DNA from: Lichenostomus cassidix
Taxonomy: Eukaryota; Chordata; Aves; Passeriformes; Meliphagidae
Assembly (NCBI GenBank): GCA_008360975.2
Contig: CM039211.1
Coordinates: 72,127,965-72,191,964 of the forward strand
Length of the DNA stretch: 64,000 nucleotides
Reading direction: 5' to 3'
Shown here: positions 14,398 to 26,800 of the stretch, in pieces
How the letters are laid out: every line of letters begins with the position of its first letter
Numbering within the stretch: position 1 is the first letter of the stretch
Made by a program: the position numbers and the translations under genes
The notes under the pieces: model-generated
Seen by the model: only the letters and a program-made list of their open reading frames with translations
Database searches by the model: none
What the model was told of the DNA's origin: nothing

Positions 14398-14595
14398 AAT
14401 CACGGAATCATAGAATAGTTTGGGCTGGAAAAGCCCTCTGAGATGACCAAGTCCAGCCATGTCCCCAGGACTGCCAAGGCACCACTAACCCATGTCCCCA
14501 GGTGCCACATCCACACAGCTTTTGATCACTTCTAGGGATGGTGATTCCACGACTGCCCTGGTCAGCCTGTTCCAGTGCTCACCAGAGAGTTATCT
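14398..14595 (-). mobile_element. CR1 LINE 3' fragment
   Basis: ATCACGGAATCATAGAATAG then GTTTGGGCTGGAAAAGCCCT and CCATGTCCCCAGGTGCCACA; a reversed CR1 of the same subtype as 32597 and 57361. Confidence 0.85.
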
Positions 14596-15274
14596 GTTAC
14601 CAGATCAATTGCTAAATATGACTGTTAACCTCAGTGACAGCCAGGTGTTGGCCTGGCATTGCTCTAGAGTCTCTTCTCTGCTTGTGCTCTTGACTTCAGA
14701 CCCTGTGTCCTTCCCCAAAATTACTGGGTGCCTCACTAGAGCAGCCAGGTTGAGCTGTCCACGGGAATAGCAGGAGCTTTCTGTTGTCAGCTGTGGGCCG
14801 AGATGACCTGACTTCCACCTGAAGGTGCCCAGAGCTACACCCAAGGAAATTATGGACCTTACAAAACCCCAGTGCTCATGGGAGGTATCCAGGCACAAAT
14901 ATCTGGTTTTCCATAGGACCTGGTCTCTTCCTGCCTCAGAGGGATGTAAATTCCCAATATCTAACCACTACAATTTCCCTCAGCCTAAAGACACATGGGA
15001 GGAGAAGGGGAACTCCAGCTCAGGGTTTCCCTACACCAAAGCCTTCCTAGCTAGGCACAAGGAATAGCCAAAAATGACAGTCACCAAGGCTGCCTTAATC
15101 TGAAACCAGGGACTGGACTCAACTTCTGGCCAGATTCAGATTAGAGATTAGAAAACAAAGAGAGATAATAAAACCACTCCCTCTCTCTTCTTTTGCTCCT
15201 TGCTTGTTCCTGCACTGAGCACAGCTTTGCAGAACCTTGAAACCTCCCTGTTTACAACCCCATGAAAGACTCAT
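14596..15274. other. Non-coding stretch, nothing recognised
   Basis: No exon or repeat recognised. Confidence 0.4.
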
Positions 15275-15693
15275 GGGCAAGGGCTGGAGCAACTCTGCTC
15301 TGGAGCCAGGCTGGCAGAGCTGGGGGTGTTCAGCTGGACAGGAGAAGCTCCAGGGAGAGCTCAGAGCTCCTGCCAGGGCCTAAAGGGGGTCCAGCAGAGC
15401 TGCAGAGGGACTGGGGACAAGGCATGGAGGGACAGGACACAGGGAATGATTTTAAACTAAAACAGGGGAGATTTACATTAGATAGAAGGAAGAAATTCCT
15501 GGCTGTGAGACTGTGGCACAGGTTTCCCAGAGAAGCTGTGGCTGCCCCTGGATCCCTGACAGTGTCCAAGGCCAGGCTGGACAGGGCTTGGAGCAACCTG
15601 GGATAGTGGAAGGCGTCCCTGCCCATGGCAGGGGGTGGAACTGGATGAGCTTTTAGGTTCCTTCAAACCCAAACCATTCTCTGATTGTCTGAT
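15275..15693 (+). mobile_element. CR1 LINE 3' fragment (~420 bp)
   Basis: Runs from GGGCTGGAGCAACTCTGCTC through AGAAGCTGTGGCTGCCCCTG to CCCAAACCATTCTCTGATTG; a long copy closely matching 58335-58752. Confidence 0.88.
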
Positions 15694-17020
15694 TCAAGGT
15701 TTGCGGGTGTCTACTTTTTGCACAACCACATTTTTTTGGTTTTAAACCACTTGATACCTTCCTTAATCCTGCTCCCTTAAGCTCAAACAATTTGATGCCC
15801 AGGTTTAGTTTTTACAGTCTCACACCACAGCCTCTCTTGCCAGAGGCTGGGGATGGGGAAGGTCATCCCAAAGGCTCTCGCTGCCGTGGGGAAGAGCTGC
15901 CGGCAGAGAGAGCCAGAGCTCTGGGGAACAGGAGCCGAGCAACGCCGGCCTGTGCTCAGCAATGTGCTGCCAGGGGCGCAGGGAAAGCAGCTTTCGGTGC
16001 TCGAGGACCTTCTGAAAGCATTCAGAGCCACGGGTATTTTGGCCACCTGCCTGTCAGTGTTCCTCTCTGCAAGGAAGCCTTTCCTGCAGCCGAGCATCCC
16101 TTGTGCTGCATGCTGACAGCCGGACTGTGTGAGCTACCCAAAAACAGGCTCCCGCCAGAAGATGGTGCCCATATTCCACAAAACAGGGGGCAAACCCTGC
16201 ACTGCACAGTCCATTTTGGGGCACCACCTAGAAGAAACCCTGACACACCTTATCAAAATCACCAGAGCAAAGCCCACAGCTGATGCTAGGCTCCCTCGGG
16301 CATCAGGGATTCAATTTTGAGGGTGTGACCTGCAGTGCAGCTCACCAGGCTGCAGTGCAGTGTATTTTCTCTTTAGGGTTTATATCATAATAGACTTTTT
16401 AATGAGCAAAGCCCCGCAACTATAATTGGAAGATTAATAAACCCCTAGTCCTGCTGAATATTCACCTGCTAGCTAAAGAGCACACAGCCCTGAGCCAATG
16501 TGCTTATCTTTGTCACAAACCTATGAAACATGGATGCTGATTTCTGTGCAATGCTTTGATGTTACCTCAGGCTGCTCTTGATGGTCTATCAAAGGCAGGT
16601 GTGGGATGAGGAGCATCATAGATTTCCAGTGATATATAAAAGCTCCAACGCAAAACATAAAAAAACCATAAGCCTCTTCTCTTGTATTTTTTTGTCCCTA
16701 CTCTCTGCTGCTGTCCTGGAAATTTGCATTGCTTCCCCCCAGCTCACTGCTGGACAAACACCAGCAGGCTCCCTTCTCAGCACCTGCTACAGTAGCTGCA
16801 CTCAGCCAAACATGGTCAGCACACAGGTACTACATTTTTTGGCAGATGGCAGATCCCTTGTCCAACCAGCAGCTTGTCACAGGCTGGATCAGGAGCTGCA
16901 CTGAGGGTGGGATGCTGCACCCATGCCATATCCCTCTTTCCCCCTGCATGTCTGTGCCACTGATACCCAAAGCTTGTAAAAATAAGAGGCAGACACTGCA
17001 ATATAGGGGGGAACGGGTAT
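15694..17020. other. 5' flank of gene 1
   Basis: Holds a locally CpG-richer patch at about 15870-16060 and a TATATAAA at 16633-16640. Either could mark a promoter for gene 1. The open frames in the CpG-richer patch have no recognisable domain. Confidence 0.35.
16633..16640 (+). promoter_or_regulatory. Candidate TATA box upstream of gene 1
   Basis: TATATAAA about 1.0 kb before the start codon; a possible splice donor (CACACAG|GTACTA) follows at 16825-16826. Position and motif only; AT-rich DNA makes chance matches common. Confidence 0.2.
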
Positions 17021-17640
17021 TGTCTTGGTTTCAATAGGATCCCTCATCAAAGGTGGAATCACACCAAGCAGCACCCTGTGTACAACATATATACAATCTA
17101 ATGGACCTCAAAAATTAGCATATCTACCAAAAATCCCCCAGTAATAAACTTAACAAATTAGGTAATTGTCCCCCTATTCTAATTATCCCCACCCCAATTG
17201 GGACTACAGCCTAGTTTACAAAAACCTGTTCCAGAGAGGAGGCTCCACCCAAGGTTGGAGCCTCTAGTTTTGAGATAGTTATAAATGTTTCATCTTCCCC
17301 CCTGGAGAACCCCCAAACTAAGCTAAATATCAGACTACAAGAGTTATAAACATGTGGGGCTAAGGTACAAGAAGTGTTTGTGAAGGGTACAAGGAAAGGG
17401 AAAGGGTATAAAAAGGGTATAAAAAGAAAAGACAAAAAACCATCAGGCATCACCATGACAGCAGCAGGGCACTGCCTGGTCCCCATCCCCAAGAGGAGAC
17501 ACCACTGCAGTAGACATCACCCCCAGCTGTGGATCCAGCAGATCCCTTCTCTATAAACATCCCATCTTTGATAAAAGATATCCCCACAGTGTTCTGGAGG
17601 TTGTCAAAACCCAAAATGTTTTTTGAAACCGTTTTCTCTG
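17021..17640. mobile_element. Possible LTR-derived sequence before gene 1
   Basis: Begins TGTCTTGGTTTCAATAGG, resembling the start of common bird LTRs, and contains a doubled GGTATAAAAAG motif (17403-17424). No matching CA end or target duplication was found, so this stays tentative. Confidence 0.3.
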
Positions 17641-17677
17641 TGGTTTACAGTTACCCTTTACCATCACCCAACAGAGG

Positions 17678-17843
17678 ATGGATCTGGGCGAGATCGTTGT
17701 GACTGAGCATCCCAGTGAGAGGGAGCTGTACAAGAAGCAGATGCCAAGAGCCCAGGACCTGCTGTGGAGAGGTGGAAATTGGATCCATCATAGTTTTGGG
17801 TATCTCACGGGAGAAATGAAAGAATATGGAGAGTGGATGAAAA
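17678..17843 (+). CDS. SLC14A2: Gene 1 coding exon 1 (N-terminus)
   Basis: Encodes residues 1-55. The ATG at 17678 has A at -3 and G at +4. The N-terminal ~30 residues are divergent; the family-typical [14 protein letters not shown] closes the exon and corresponds to the YITGEMKE segment that opens UT-A modules. Donor AAAA|GTAAGC at 17844, phase 1. A good acceptor (TTTACAG, ending 17650) lies 27 bp before the ATG, so non-coding upstream exons are likely. Confidence 0.85.
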
Positions 17844-20800
17844 GTAAGCAGAGGGGATGTGCTTGGGTCTCCTGGTTGGGGATATCTGTGTTGCCAAGAG
17901 TAATTCCAGTGAAGTGTGTTTCACCCCCTGAGGCAGAGCAGAAGCAGCATGGTCCAAGCTCATTGCAAATCTCTGGCCTTTTAATTATCTCACTCTCAGG
18001 AAGAAAATCTCACTGCACCCTCTGGCCATCACCAGGGCTGCATGCAAAATTCAGCACAGTCCGAAAATGCCTTTCACACTTAATCAGTCAGATGTCATTA
18101 GCATCACATTAGCAGTGCCCAGAATCACATCTCACATTAGCAGTGCCCAGAATCACACATTCTGGGCTGGGGGTTGAGTCTCGTTTGTAGCTGCCTTGGA
18201 TCAGCCACTGTGTCTCATGCTCATGTGGGTTGATGATGGAGACTAGACTCTTGATAGAGGCAGAAGCTCTAAATTTCCCAGTCTTGGGGGAGCACTGAGC
18301 ACTGTAGGTGTTAGAGTGCCATAAAACAGAAGCCAAGGCTGATCTCAAAGGTTCACTGTCCAGACAGGAGCAATTCACAAGCAGATGGTCCAAGTGACCC
18401 AGAATTACTAAGAATGAGAGTCTGAGAAGCTGTGGAGCACTGTGGGTCCTCTGTCAAGGCTAGGGCTGTTAGCAGTACAGCTCCAGCAATGGGAGAGAAA
18501 TAGGAGAAAGCCATTTAGAGCCAGGCCAGTGTGATCTCCAGACACAGGGCAATATCTTCTCCTGCTTTCTCTCTACCTCAGCAGTCCACGCTTTGTAGAC
18601 AGCTTTTCTTACTCAGTGCTCTGGAGAGCTCTGGCCACTGTTGTCTGGTTATATTTGAATTTTTACAGTTAATACTTGACTCTGAAGCTAAGTGTACTGC
18701 TGATATCTGTTGCGTAGCTCAACACCAAATATTAGATAAAATTAATTCAGACAGCCAGGTCATTTTTCTCTAAGGAACACATTCCTCCTCCTTCTCATTT
18801 CTCTCCTTAACTCTGCCTGGAATAAGTTCTTAGGAATCACTCACTGCCCATATTCAAAAAGTAGCCTGGCACTTAATGCTGCACCTAATTAACAGACTAA
18901 GTTAACATAATTAATTTCAAATCTTGGAGAAGATAAAAGCTGTGTATACACATTGCATGAACATCTTGGACATGCAAGTGGCTTCTCTTTGTTATCCATT
19001 CTCCTTCCATCACCCTTTAATAACACACAGCAGCTCAGAAATGGTTGCAGTTTTCCCAGAAGAGAGACAGAAGAAAAATTCAAGTCAATTTGCAGTAGAA
19101 GAACCAGCAGCAAAAAGTTATTGCTTTGCCCTCATCCCACCTTCCCCCTGCACTCACCTGACTCACCTGTGCTTGGTCCCTGTTTGCTCTGCCCAGGTTC
19201 AATAACCTCCTCTAAAGAACAATAATTCTTTGTCCTCTGGAAATGCCTCTGTGCCCTGAGCACAGCCCAAGATGTAATTACGGTTTTCTAATTTAGGTTC
19301 TTTAGCTCTCAAAATACTTTTTAGACACCTTTGACCCCATCTCCTATACACAGCATACCTCCATGTTCAGGATCATTGATTTTCTTCCTAAAACAGCAAA
19401 AAATTGCTTCCTTTTCATATTTCCCTATATATGTACAAAGTAGCTTCAGAGTCCCTCTCTGCATTCGAGTTATACACCAAAAAGTCTGTCTCCTTACTAA
19501 ATTTATAGCAGAATCTAAAGTGATCTACCATGCAAGTAATCCTTTGACTATTGTTTGGCCACCATAAATAAATCACTTGTTTGTCTGTCCCTCCATGAAT
19601 TTTATAGCAGTGCCCAGTCCATCCCTACTGGTTCTCAAGTGCCAGATGCAAAATATGCAGAGACAACAATAAATCAGAAAGTGGTTTTACAGAGTTGTTA
19701 ACACATCACCCAGAAAGGTGATGTGCGCAGAAAGAGGCTGCAGAGATGAGCATGATTTGCTAAAATGGTGCCTTTTTGACAGTATTTTCCCTTGATCTCC
19801 TCCAGACAAGCCCTTAATGGTTCAGCTGGTGGACTGGATCTTGCGAGGGACCTCTCAGGTGATGTTTGTCAACAACCCTCTCAGTGGGCTGATCATTTTA
19901 GTGGGGCTTTTCATCCAGAGCCCCTGGTGGATGCTCACAGGCTGCACTGGAACCACTGTGTCCACATTAACTGCACTGGCCCTCAGTCAGGACAGGTAAG
20001 TGGCACCTCATGCACTTAATGAAAATTGATGGTTGTGATATATTCTGGAGCCCACTGAGAGCTCACTGCCCCTTGTTAGAGACAGAAGACTCAGGTGAAG
20101 ACAGAGAGCTGTGGCCAGAGAAGAACTGACCTCTCCCAGTGGCTGGCTGTCTTCATGGAAAGACAGTTCTCTCTCTGATAGCCATTGTCACAGCCATGCA
20201 GGTCCTTCAAGCCACAAGGACCCCTAGCCATTGTCACAGCCATGCAGGTCCTTCAAGCCACAAGGACCCCTCCAGACCATCATCATCCAGCAGTCCCCAA
20301 ACTTTCCCCTTCCACACACTGGTGCAAAACATCAGTACATCAGTAACCTCACTGATTTTCACCCCTTCACCAGGGCAGAGCACTTATAAATTGCAATTTG
20401 TAGGTCACCACAAAAGTCCACCTTCAGCCCAGCTTTCCCCCTTGGAATTGTTTCCATCACAGGTCATCCATCGCAGCAGGGCTGCATGGCTACAACGGGA
20501 TCCTGGTGGGGCTGCTCATGGCTGTCTACTCTGACAAAGGGGATTACTACTGGTGGCTTCTCCCTCCTGTGGCAGTGATATCAACAGCCTGGTAAGTGCC
20601 ACTGCTCCTCCTGGGGACAGTTCTCAAAGGATGGGTGTGGCTACAAACGACCTGGACACACTGGGGTGGAGGTCATTGTGACCAGCATGGCAACACTTCT
20701 TCCTCATCCAGGCACTGAACCAACCCTGTGCTCATCCTGAGGTATCCTGAATCCTGAATTCAATATTTCCCTATTCAGATATGCAGCCACTCATGAGAAA

Positions 20801-23800
20801 AATTAATTCCTCCTAGTAGCTCCAAAGGACATACTATGTCCTTCCAGGATTAAATTTTGCTGTTTTTAAATATGGATCTGAACAGCACTGCAGAATCTAT
20901 TTAACAGCCTTAACTGAAATTAATTTAATAGTCACATTGTAATCACTATAAGCAGTAAGATGCAAGTCATTATTGGATTTTCACTACTTTTAAGATCAGA
21001 TTTGTTTTGTATTTCATTTCTTTAGTCCTTCTCGGCATAGGTCATTTTATAACAGTGTCTCAAAACCCAGGACATGTTGCAAGAATGTTTAGCTTGTCTT
21101 GTCTGCCTGAATTCCTTGAGGCTTTTTGTTCAAAATTTTCTTCATTCTTTAGTTCACAAGACTTTAAGGTAGAGCTGAAAGATTTTAAAATCAGACACTT
21201 CTGTGATTTTTTAACAAATACTTTGAATTTCATCTTTAGAAGTCAGCATTTATTTAACTGTTTCCTTTTTTCCCAACAAGATGTGTAAGTGACAGAAGCT
21301 TTGCATTTCAGCACAGAAATTAGGACACCATTTTCACTGAAGTACTGATTTTTTTTTCCTACAGCTGCAAGCAAGGAAATCTCTAAACTCCTTTGGGAAC
21401 CAAACTTGTCAAAAAAAGAATAGGCTTCATCTGAGATTACACAGGGAGAAAAAAGCATTTTTCCCACTGATAGTATCTATACAGCAGGACACAAGAGGTT
21501 GCTTTTGAAATGTCAAATAACATGGGTGGGGTCGTTTTTTATTATAACCAGCTTAATGACCTTCTAGGGCTCAAATGCAGCTCCTTGAAAATTAAAATTT
21601 TTAAACTGATTTTTTATAAACTGTAATGTTCACTGCTATGTGGAGTTGACTGTAAGTGCTATTCCGCTCACCTGTAGCAGAAAAGCTCAGCTGTAAAGAG
21701 AGGACAGGTCATCTCCACTGAGGACCGTCCATTTGCTCTCTCCCTCAATCTTTCTGAGCCCCATAAAAATCAGATATTACCTTGCCAATATGCTGCCATA
21801 AAGCCCTTCATGTACACACTTCAAGTGGAAATGAGGCAGTGTGGAAATGTCCCAAGGAAAACAGAACAGGCAAAGTTTATGTCCCAGGTTCTACAGACAA
21901 GAAATTAGGGAAAGACCCTCTTATTTCAAGGTTTGCATGCTTTTTATGTTCTGTCTCTAACAGGTAGAATGTCACCCCAAGTATTAGGCATGCTAAAAAT
22001 ATTCAATCAAGGTTTTTAAAAACAAGTTTCAGTTTTCAGAAAATGCTGTATGATTTTGGATGGTACCTGGGTAGCACACAATGGGATCAGTCTCATTGTT
22101 CATCCCCAGGAGCATCAGTCAAGGTCTGGGTGAAGTCTGTCACCACCACCTTTCACAGCTCAGTTACAGTGGTGGTTTCATCTTACACTCTGTTGGGCCT
22201 TTTATGTCCTTAGGACTTCTCATTCCCCACAAACAGTGTCTAACATACTGAATATTTACATCTTTCTTAATAAAAGATTTTCCATCCGCTTTGATCACCT
22301 CTTCTGCTTTATTTCTCTTCCAGAGCCATCACCTGCTACCCTTCAAATTTTTAAACAAAAATAAAGCAAAGCAAAACAAACAAAAAAGGCAAATTGTGTC
22401 ATTTCCAGCTCCCTCTTGCCTCCTCAAGACAGCAGCTTTTTTAGACTATCTGAGGTTCTCCACAGTTCCTTACATGACATTCCCAAAATTTCCTTTTCTG
22501 TTTCTTGTCCAAATTTCCAAGTGAATAAGAAGTCAAAACCTGTCCACGCCTAAACGCTTTATTGGATGCATGGATGGACATGAGAGTATTTTTTTCAGAA
22601 AGATGAACAGCTTTCTTTAACTCTTTGTTTGATGCAGATTGAGATATTAAGGTATTCACCATCTGGTGTTTCTACAAGGAATTTGCCTTGGCTTTTATTT
22701 GCCAAAATTACCTTTTTATGACCAAAGAGGAGAGCTGTTTCACCACTATAAATTGATGTGAACAAGCTATATTTGTATTTCTTCTCCTGTTCTCAGCCCA
22801 GTGCTGTCCAGTGCTTTGGGATCCATCTTCAGCAAATGGGACCTTCCTGTCCTCACTCTGCCCTTCAACATCGCGGTGACTCTGTACCTGGCAGCCACAG
22901 GACACTACAACCCCTTCTTCCCCACAACCCTCATCAAGCCTGTTGCTGCAGTGCCCAACATCACCTGGTCTGCTATCAATGTGCCTCTGGTGAGCTCCAC
23001 ACCCACAGGGTTAGGGGGTTCCACTGAGCAGGGGAGCATGAAGGCTGTGACATCTCTGGGTGACATTCTCCCATGGGTCAGAATAAGTCAGGAGCAATGC
23101 ACAGAAATTCAGTGCAAAGAAAGCAGTGCCACAAACCCCCCAGGAACAGGCCCTGGAACACATCCCACACACATCTGGATATGCCCTCCTGCTTGTCCAG
23201 ATGTGGTTAAAAAAGCTTCAGCAACACACCCAGTGGCAATATGATAATTCAGAGGAAACATCAGGATTTCAAAGTGGCAGAAACTCATCCATATCCTGTC
23301 CCCTCACATCTAGTCCTAGCTCTGGAGGGTCACCTTGCCAAAAGAGCACAAGGGTAACTGTTCCAGAGGGTTGTGGTCAATGGCTCAGAGTCCTGATGGA
23401 CAGCAGGGACAAGTGGTGTCCCTCAGAGGTCCATATGGGCACTGCTGTTGTTGAATGTCTTCATTACTGACACAGAGGGATCGAGGGCACGCTCAGCAAA
23501 TCTGCAGATGTCACCAAGCTGAGAGGGACAGCTGACACACCTGGAGGATGGGAGGACATCCAGAGGGACCTTCTTTTGGAGAAATGGCCCAAGGGAATCT
23601 CAGGAGGTTTTACAAGGCCAAGGGTACGAGCTGCACCTTGGTAGGGGAAACCCCTGGGATAAATCCAGGCTGGGATGAGCAGATGGAGCAGCCCTGGAGA
23701 AGGGAGAAGGTGCTGTAGGTGAGAGCTGCACCTGCCCTGAACCCCTTGTGCCCTGGGCTGAGCCCAGCAGTGTGGGCAGCAGGGAGGGGAGGATTCTGCC

Positions 23801-26800
23801 CCTCTGCCCCTATGCTCAGGTGAGAGCTCACCTGCAGAGCTGCCCCAGCCCTGGGAACAACAGCACAAGGAGCTGGAGCTGCTGCAGCCAGGCCAGAGGA
23901 GGCACCAGGATGAGCAGAGGGATGAAGCACATCTTGTAAAAGGAAAGGCTGAGAGAACTGGCTTTGCTCAGCCTGGAAAAAGAGAATGTTTTGGGGTGAT
24001 CTAACTAAGGCCTTCCAATACCAGGAGAGAGCCTATTGGAAAGATGGAGCAATACTATTTGCAAGAGTCTGGAGGGACATTTGAAGCCATTCCTCCCAAG
24101 GAGAAATGGCTTCCAATTGAAAGAGAGAAGGTTTAGATGAAATACTATGAAAAAAGTCCTGTCTGTGAGGGTGGGGAGGCCCTGGCACAGGGTGCCCAGA
24201 GAAGCTGTGGCTGCCCCTGGATCCCTGGCAGTGTCCAAGGCCAGGCTGGACAGGGCTTGGAGCAACCTGGGATAGTGGAAATTGTCCCTGCCATGGCAGG
24301 GGGTTGGAATGGATGATCTCTAGAGTACCTTTGAACTCAAACCATTCCATGATTCTGTGAGGTACTCACAGTTCAACTCAGAGCCAGGGTTCCTCCCTTC
24401 CCTTTTCAGCCAAAGGGACAAAACATCTGCTGTGTCCCTCAGGGCTCAAACACACAACAACATGCCTTTTTCTGCCATCTGCTGTAGCTCCTGCAATCCA
24501 TCCCAGTTGGTGTTGGTCAAGTGTATGGCTGTGGAAACCCCTGGACTGGAGGCATTTTCCTCGTGGCTCTGCTTATCTCCTCCCCACTGATTTGTTTACA
24601 TGCTGCAATTGGATCGACCGTGGGGATGTTTGCAGGTGAGAAATATTTACCAAATCATTTCTGCAACCAGGGTGTCTTTATCCAAGCCAGATTCTGTCCA
24701 GACTTCAAAGTTGCATCAGCTTGGAGGTGGGATAACCCTCTGATTTTTCAGTCTCTAAATTTGAAAGCTGTTGCTAAAGGTCACACAACACACAGTGAAG
24801 GTAAGAACAGAAACAGATTTTCTTTAAACTTTGCATTTGTTATTAGATTTGTAACTCAGGCAGGTGGTTTGTTCCACTTTACTTAACCCTCTAGCCCCTG
24901 GATGTGATGAATCCCAGGGAGATCATAAGGAAACCTAGAGAAAGAATTCCAGAACTTGCCACCACAATTGTTTATAAATTACCACCACAAGCAAAAGTCT
25001 GTCTCACAACAAATCAGCCAAGGAATAGAAATAGATTTTCTGGGATGCAGTTTGCTCAGTCTTTCTGTGGATTTGAAAAAACAGCTAATGAATGCCACTG
25101 AAATGTCCTGTCTCTCCACTAACCAGAGCAAAACAATACTAAGAGACACAAGCCTGACCCTAGAGGTTAGACCTAATTAATAACACTTAGGTGACCAATT
25201 TTAATAAAAACAAGTGATGGAATAAATGTAGTCGAATTCAACAACCTTGGAAAAGGCAGTGATCCAACAAGAAGTTCTCTGTGCTCAGAAGCACTTTGTA
25301 CAAGGCATGACCCACCTTATATTTGTGTTTTTAAACAAAATTGTCCACAGTTTGTATGGCTAAGAGCATGTGGCAGATCTTGTACAGCTCTGACATTTAA
25401 TCTAGAATGGAAAGGTCAGAGGAAAGTTTCTGGAGACAAGCAGGGTGATAAAACAGAGAGAGACAAGGGCAATACAGCAGGAAATGTATTAATATTACAA
25501 GTGTCAGGAAGGTGGCCTGTGCACTACCTATTGTGCTCCCTTTTTCATTGTTACTCCTGAACCCTGTGAGAAATGCTGCAGAAGTTTCTGAGATGTCAGG
25601 TTTGGAGCAGAGCCTCAGTTCCCATCCCAGTGGAGAATATCCACTGCAGAGGTGAAGTGACCACCTCTAGTAACTAGACCATATCTCACAAAGGTCACTC
25701 AGAAGAGATGGAAAGCTCTGTTCACTCCCACAAAAGACATGCAGTTGTGCCTCTGATATACAAAATAATGGAATGTGTGAGGTTTAAACTGTATTTGGGC
25801 ACAATTTTCTGCAAGGAGGACACCCAGTTGAGAAGATTCTCCCACACACTGCCTGGATCCTCCACCTGTGTGTGTGGAGACAACACACTCAGCCAATACA
25901 CAGAAAGTTTTGTCCGAATAAAACCTTTGAGGCTGGGCCAAATTCCACCACAGGGACATTATCATAGCTCCAAAACAATGAGCCTCCTTTGACATCCTCC
26001 TTTCCCTGCATGTGCCTGTGTGAGCACAGATAAATCCATCTAGATGCTACAAGGAAGAGATGGCAGATCCCTCCTGCAGGTACTGTTATGAATGGGAGAC
26101 AGGAGTTTTAGATGAGTTTCTGCTGTTTGCTCAGATCTCTAGCAACAGGCAGGAACTCTTATTAGGGTGGCCAACACCCCAAGACCTGGTCTCATTCTCC
26201 AGGTCCTTTAATAATGGCTGATTAAGTCTAAGATGATATTAATTATCATTTATCAGACACAGAAAATGACAGAGATAAAAACTAGAACAAACTACATACT
26301 ACACAGGAATAATATGATTGCAAATTATGAGTAGCTAAACTGCAATTATGAAAAGGTACCTATTCTTATTAAAAGCTTGCAAGAATAATATAACTTAGGA
26401 ACCAAAAGTATCTTACCAGCTGATTGGTGGTGGAGAATACTTAGGAATCCTTTCACCCAATTCTCAATACAGTAACCACAGAGCCTGCATCCAGACTCTG
26501 GGGAGAAGCTCCTTGCACATCTTCAGAGTGTATGTAGAAAACTTCTGCTTGCTTTTGGGATATTTTTCATGAGCTTTATAGTTGTAAAAGAGTGCCTTTC
26601 GGTCACATACTCATTTCTTTGTTTCTCTTTTCACATCCTCTCTCCATACCAAAATATGAATTCAAGGTTAGAGGTCTCAGACCTTTGGGCACCACAAGAT
26701 AACCTCCTGCTGGGCTTCTGACCCCACCAGAGTTATCTGTGTTCCACCATGAAGCAGAAGGATAGAGGGGAGGGGGAGGACATCCTGCCACAGGTACCTC

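Noticed and set aside
15792..16283. 163-codon + strand open frame in the GC-richer patch
   Set aside because: Frames are open on both strands because stops are rare in GC-rich DNA; no domain is recognisable.
26603..26791. Similar 62-codon minus-strand frames here and at 51814-52002
   Set aside because: The shared peptide only reflects the two related LTR insertions; there is no evidence of coding.
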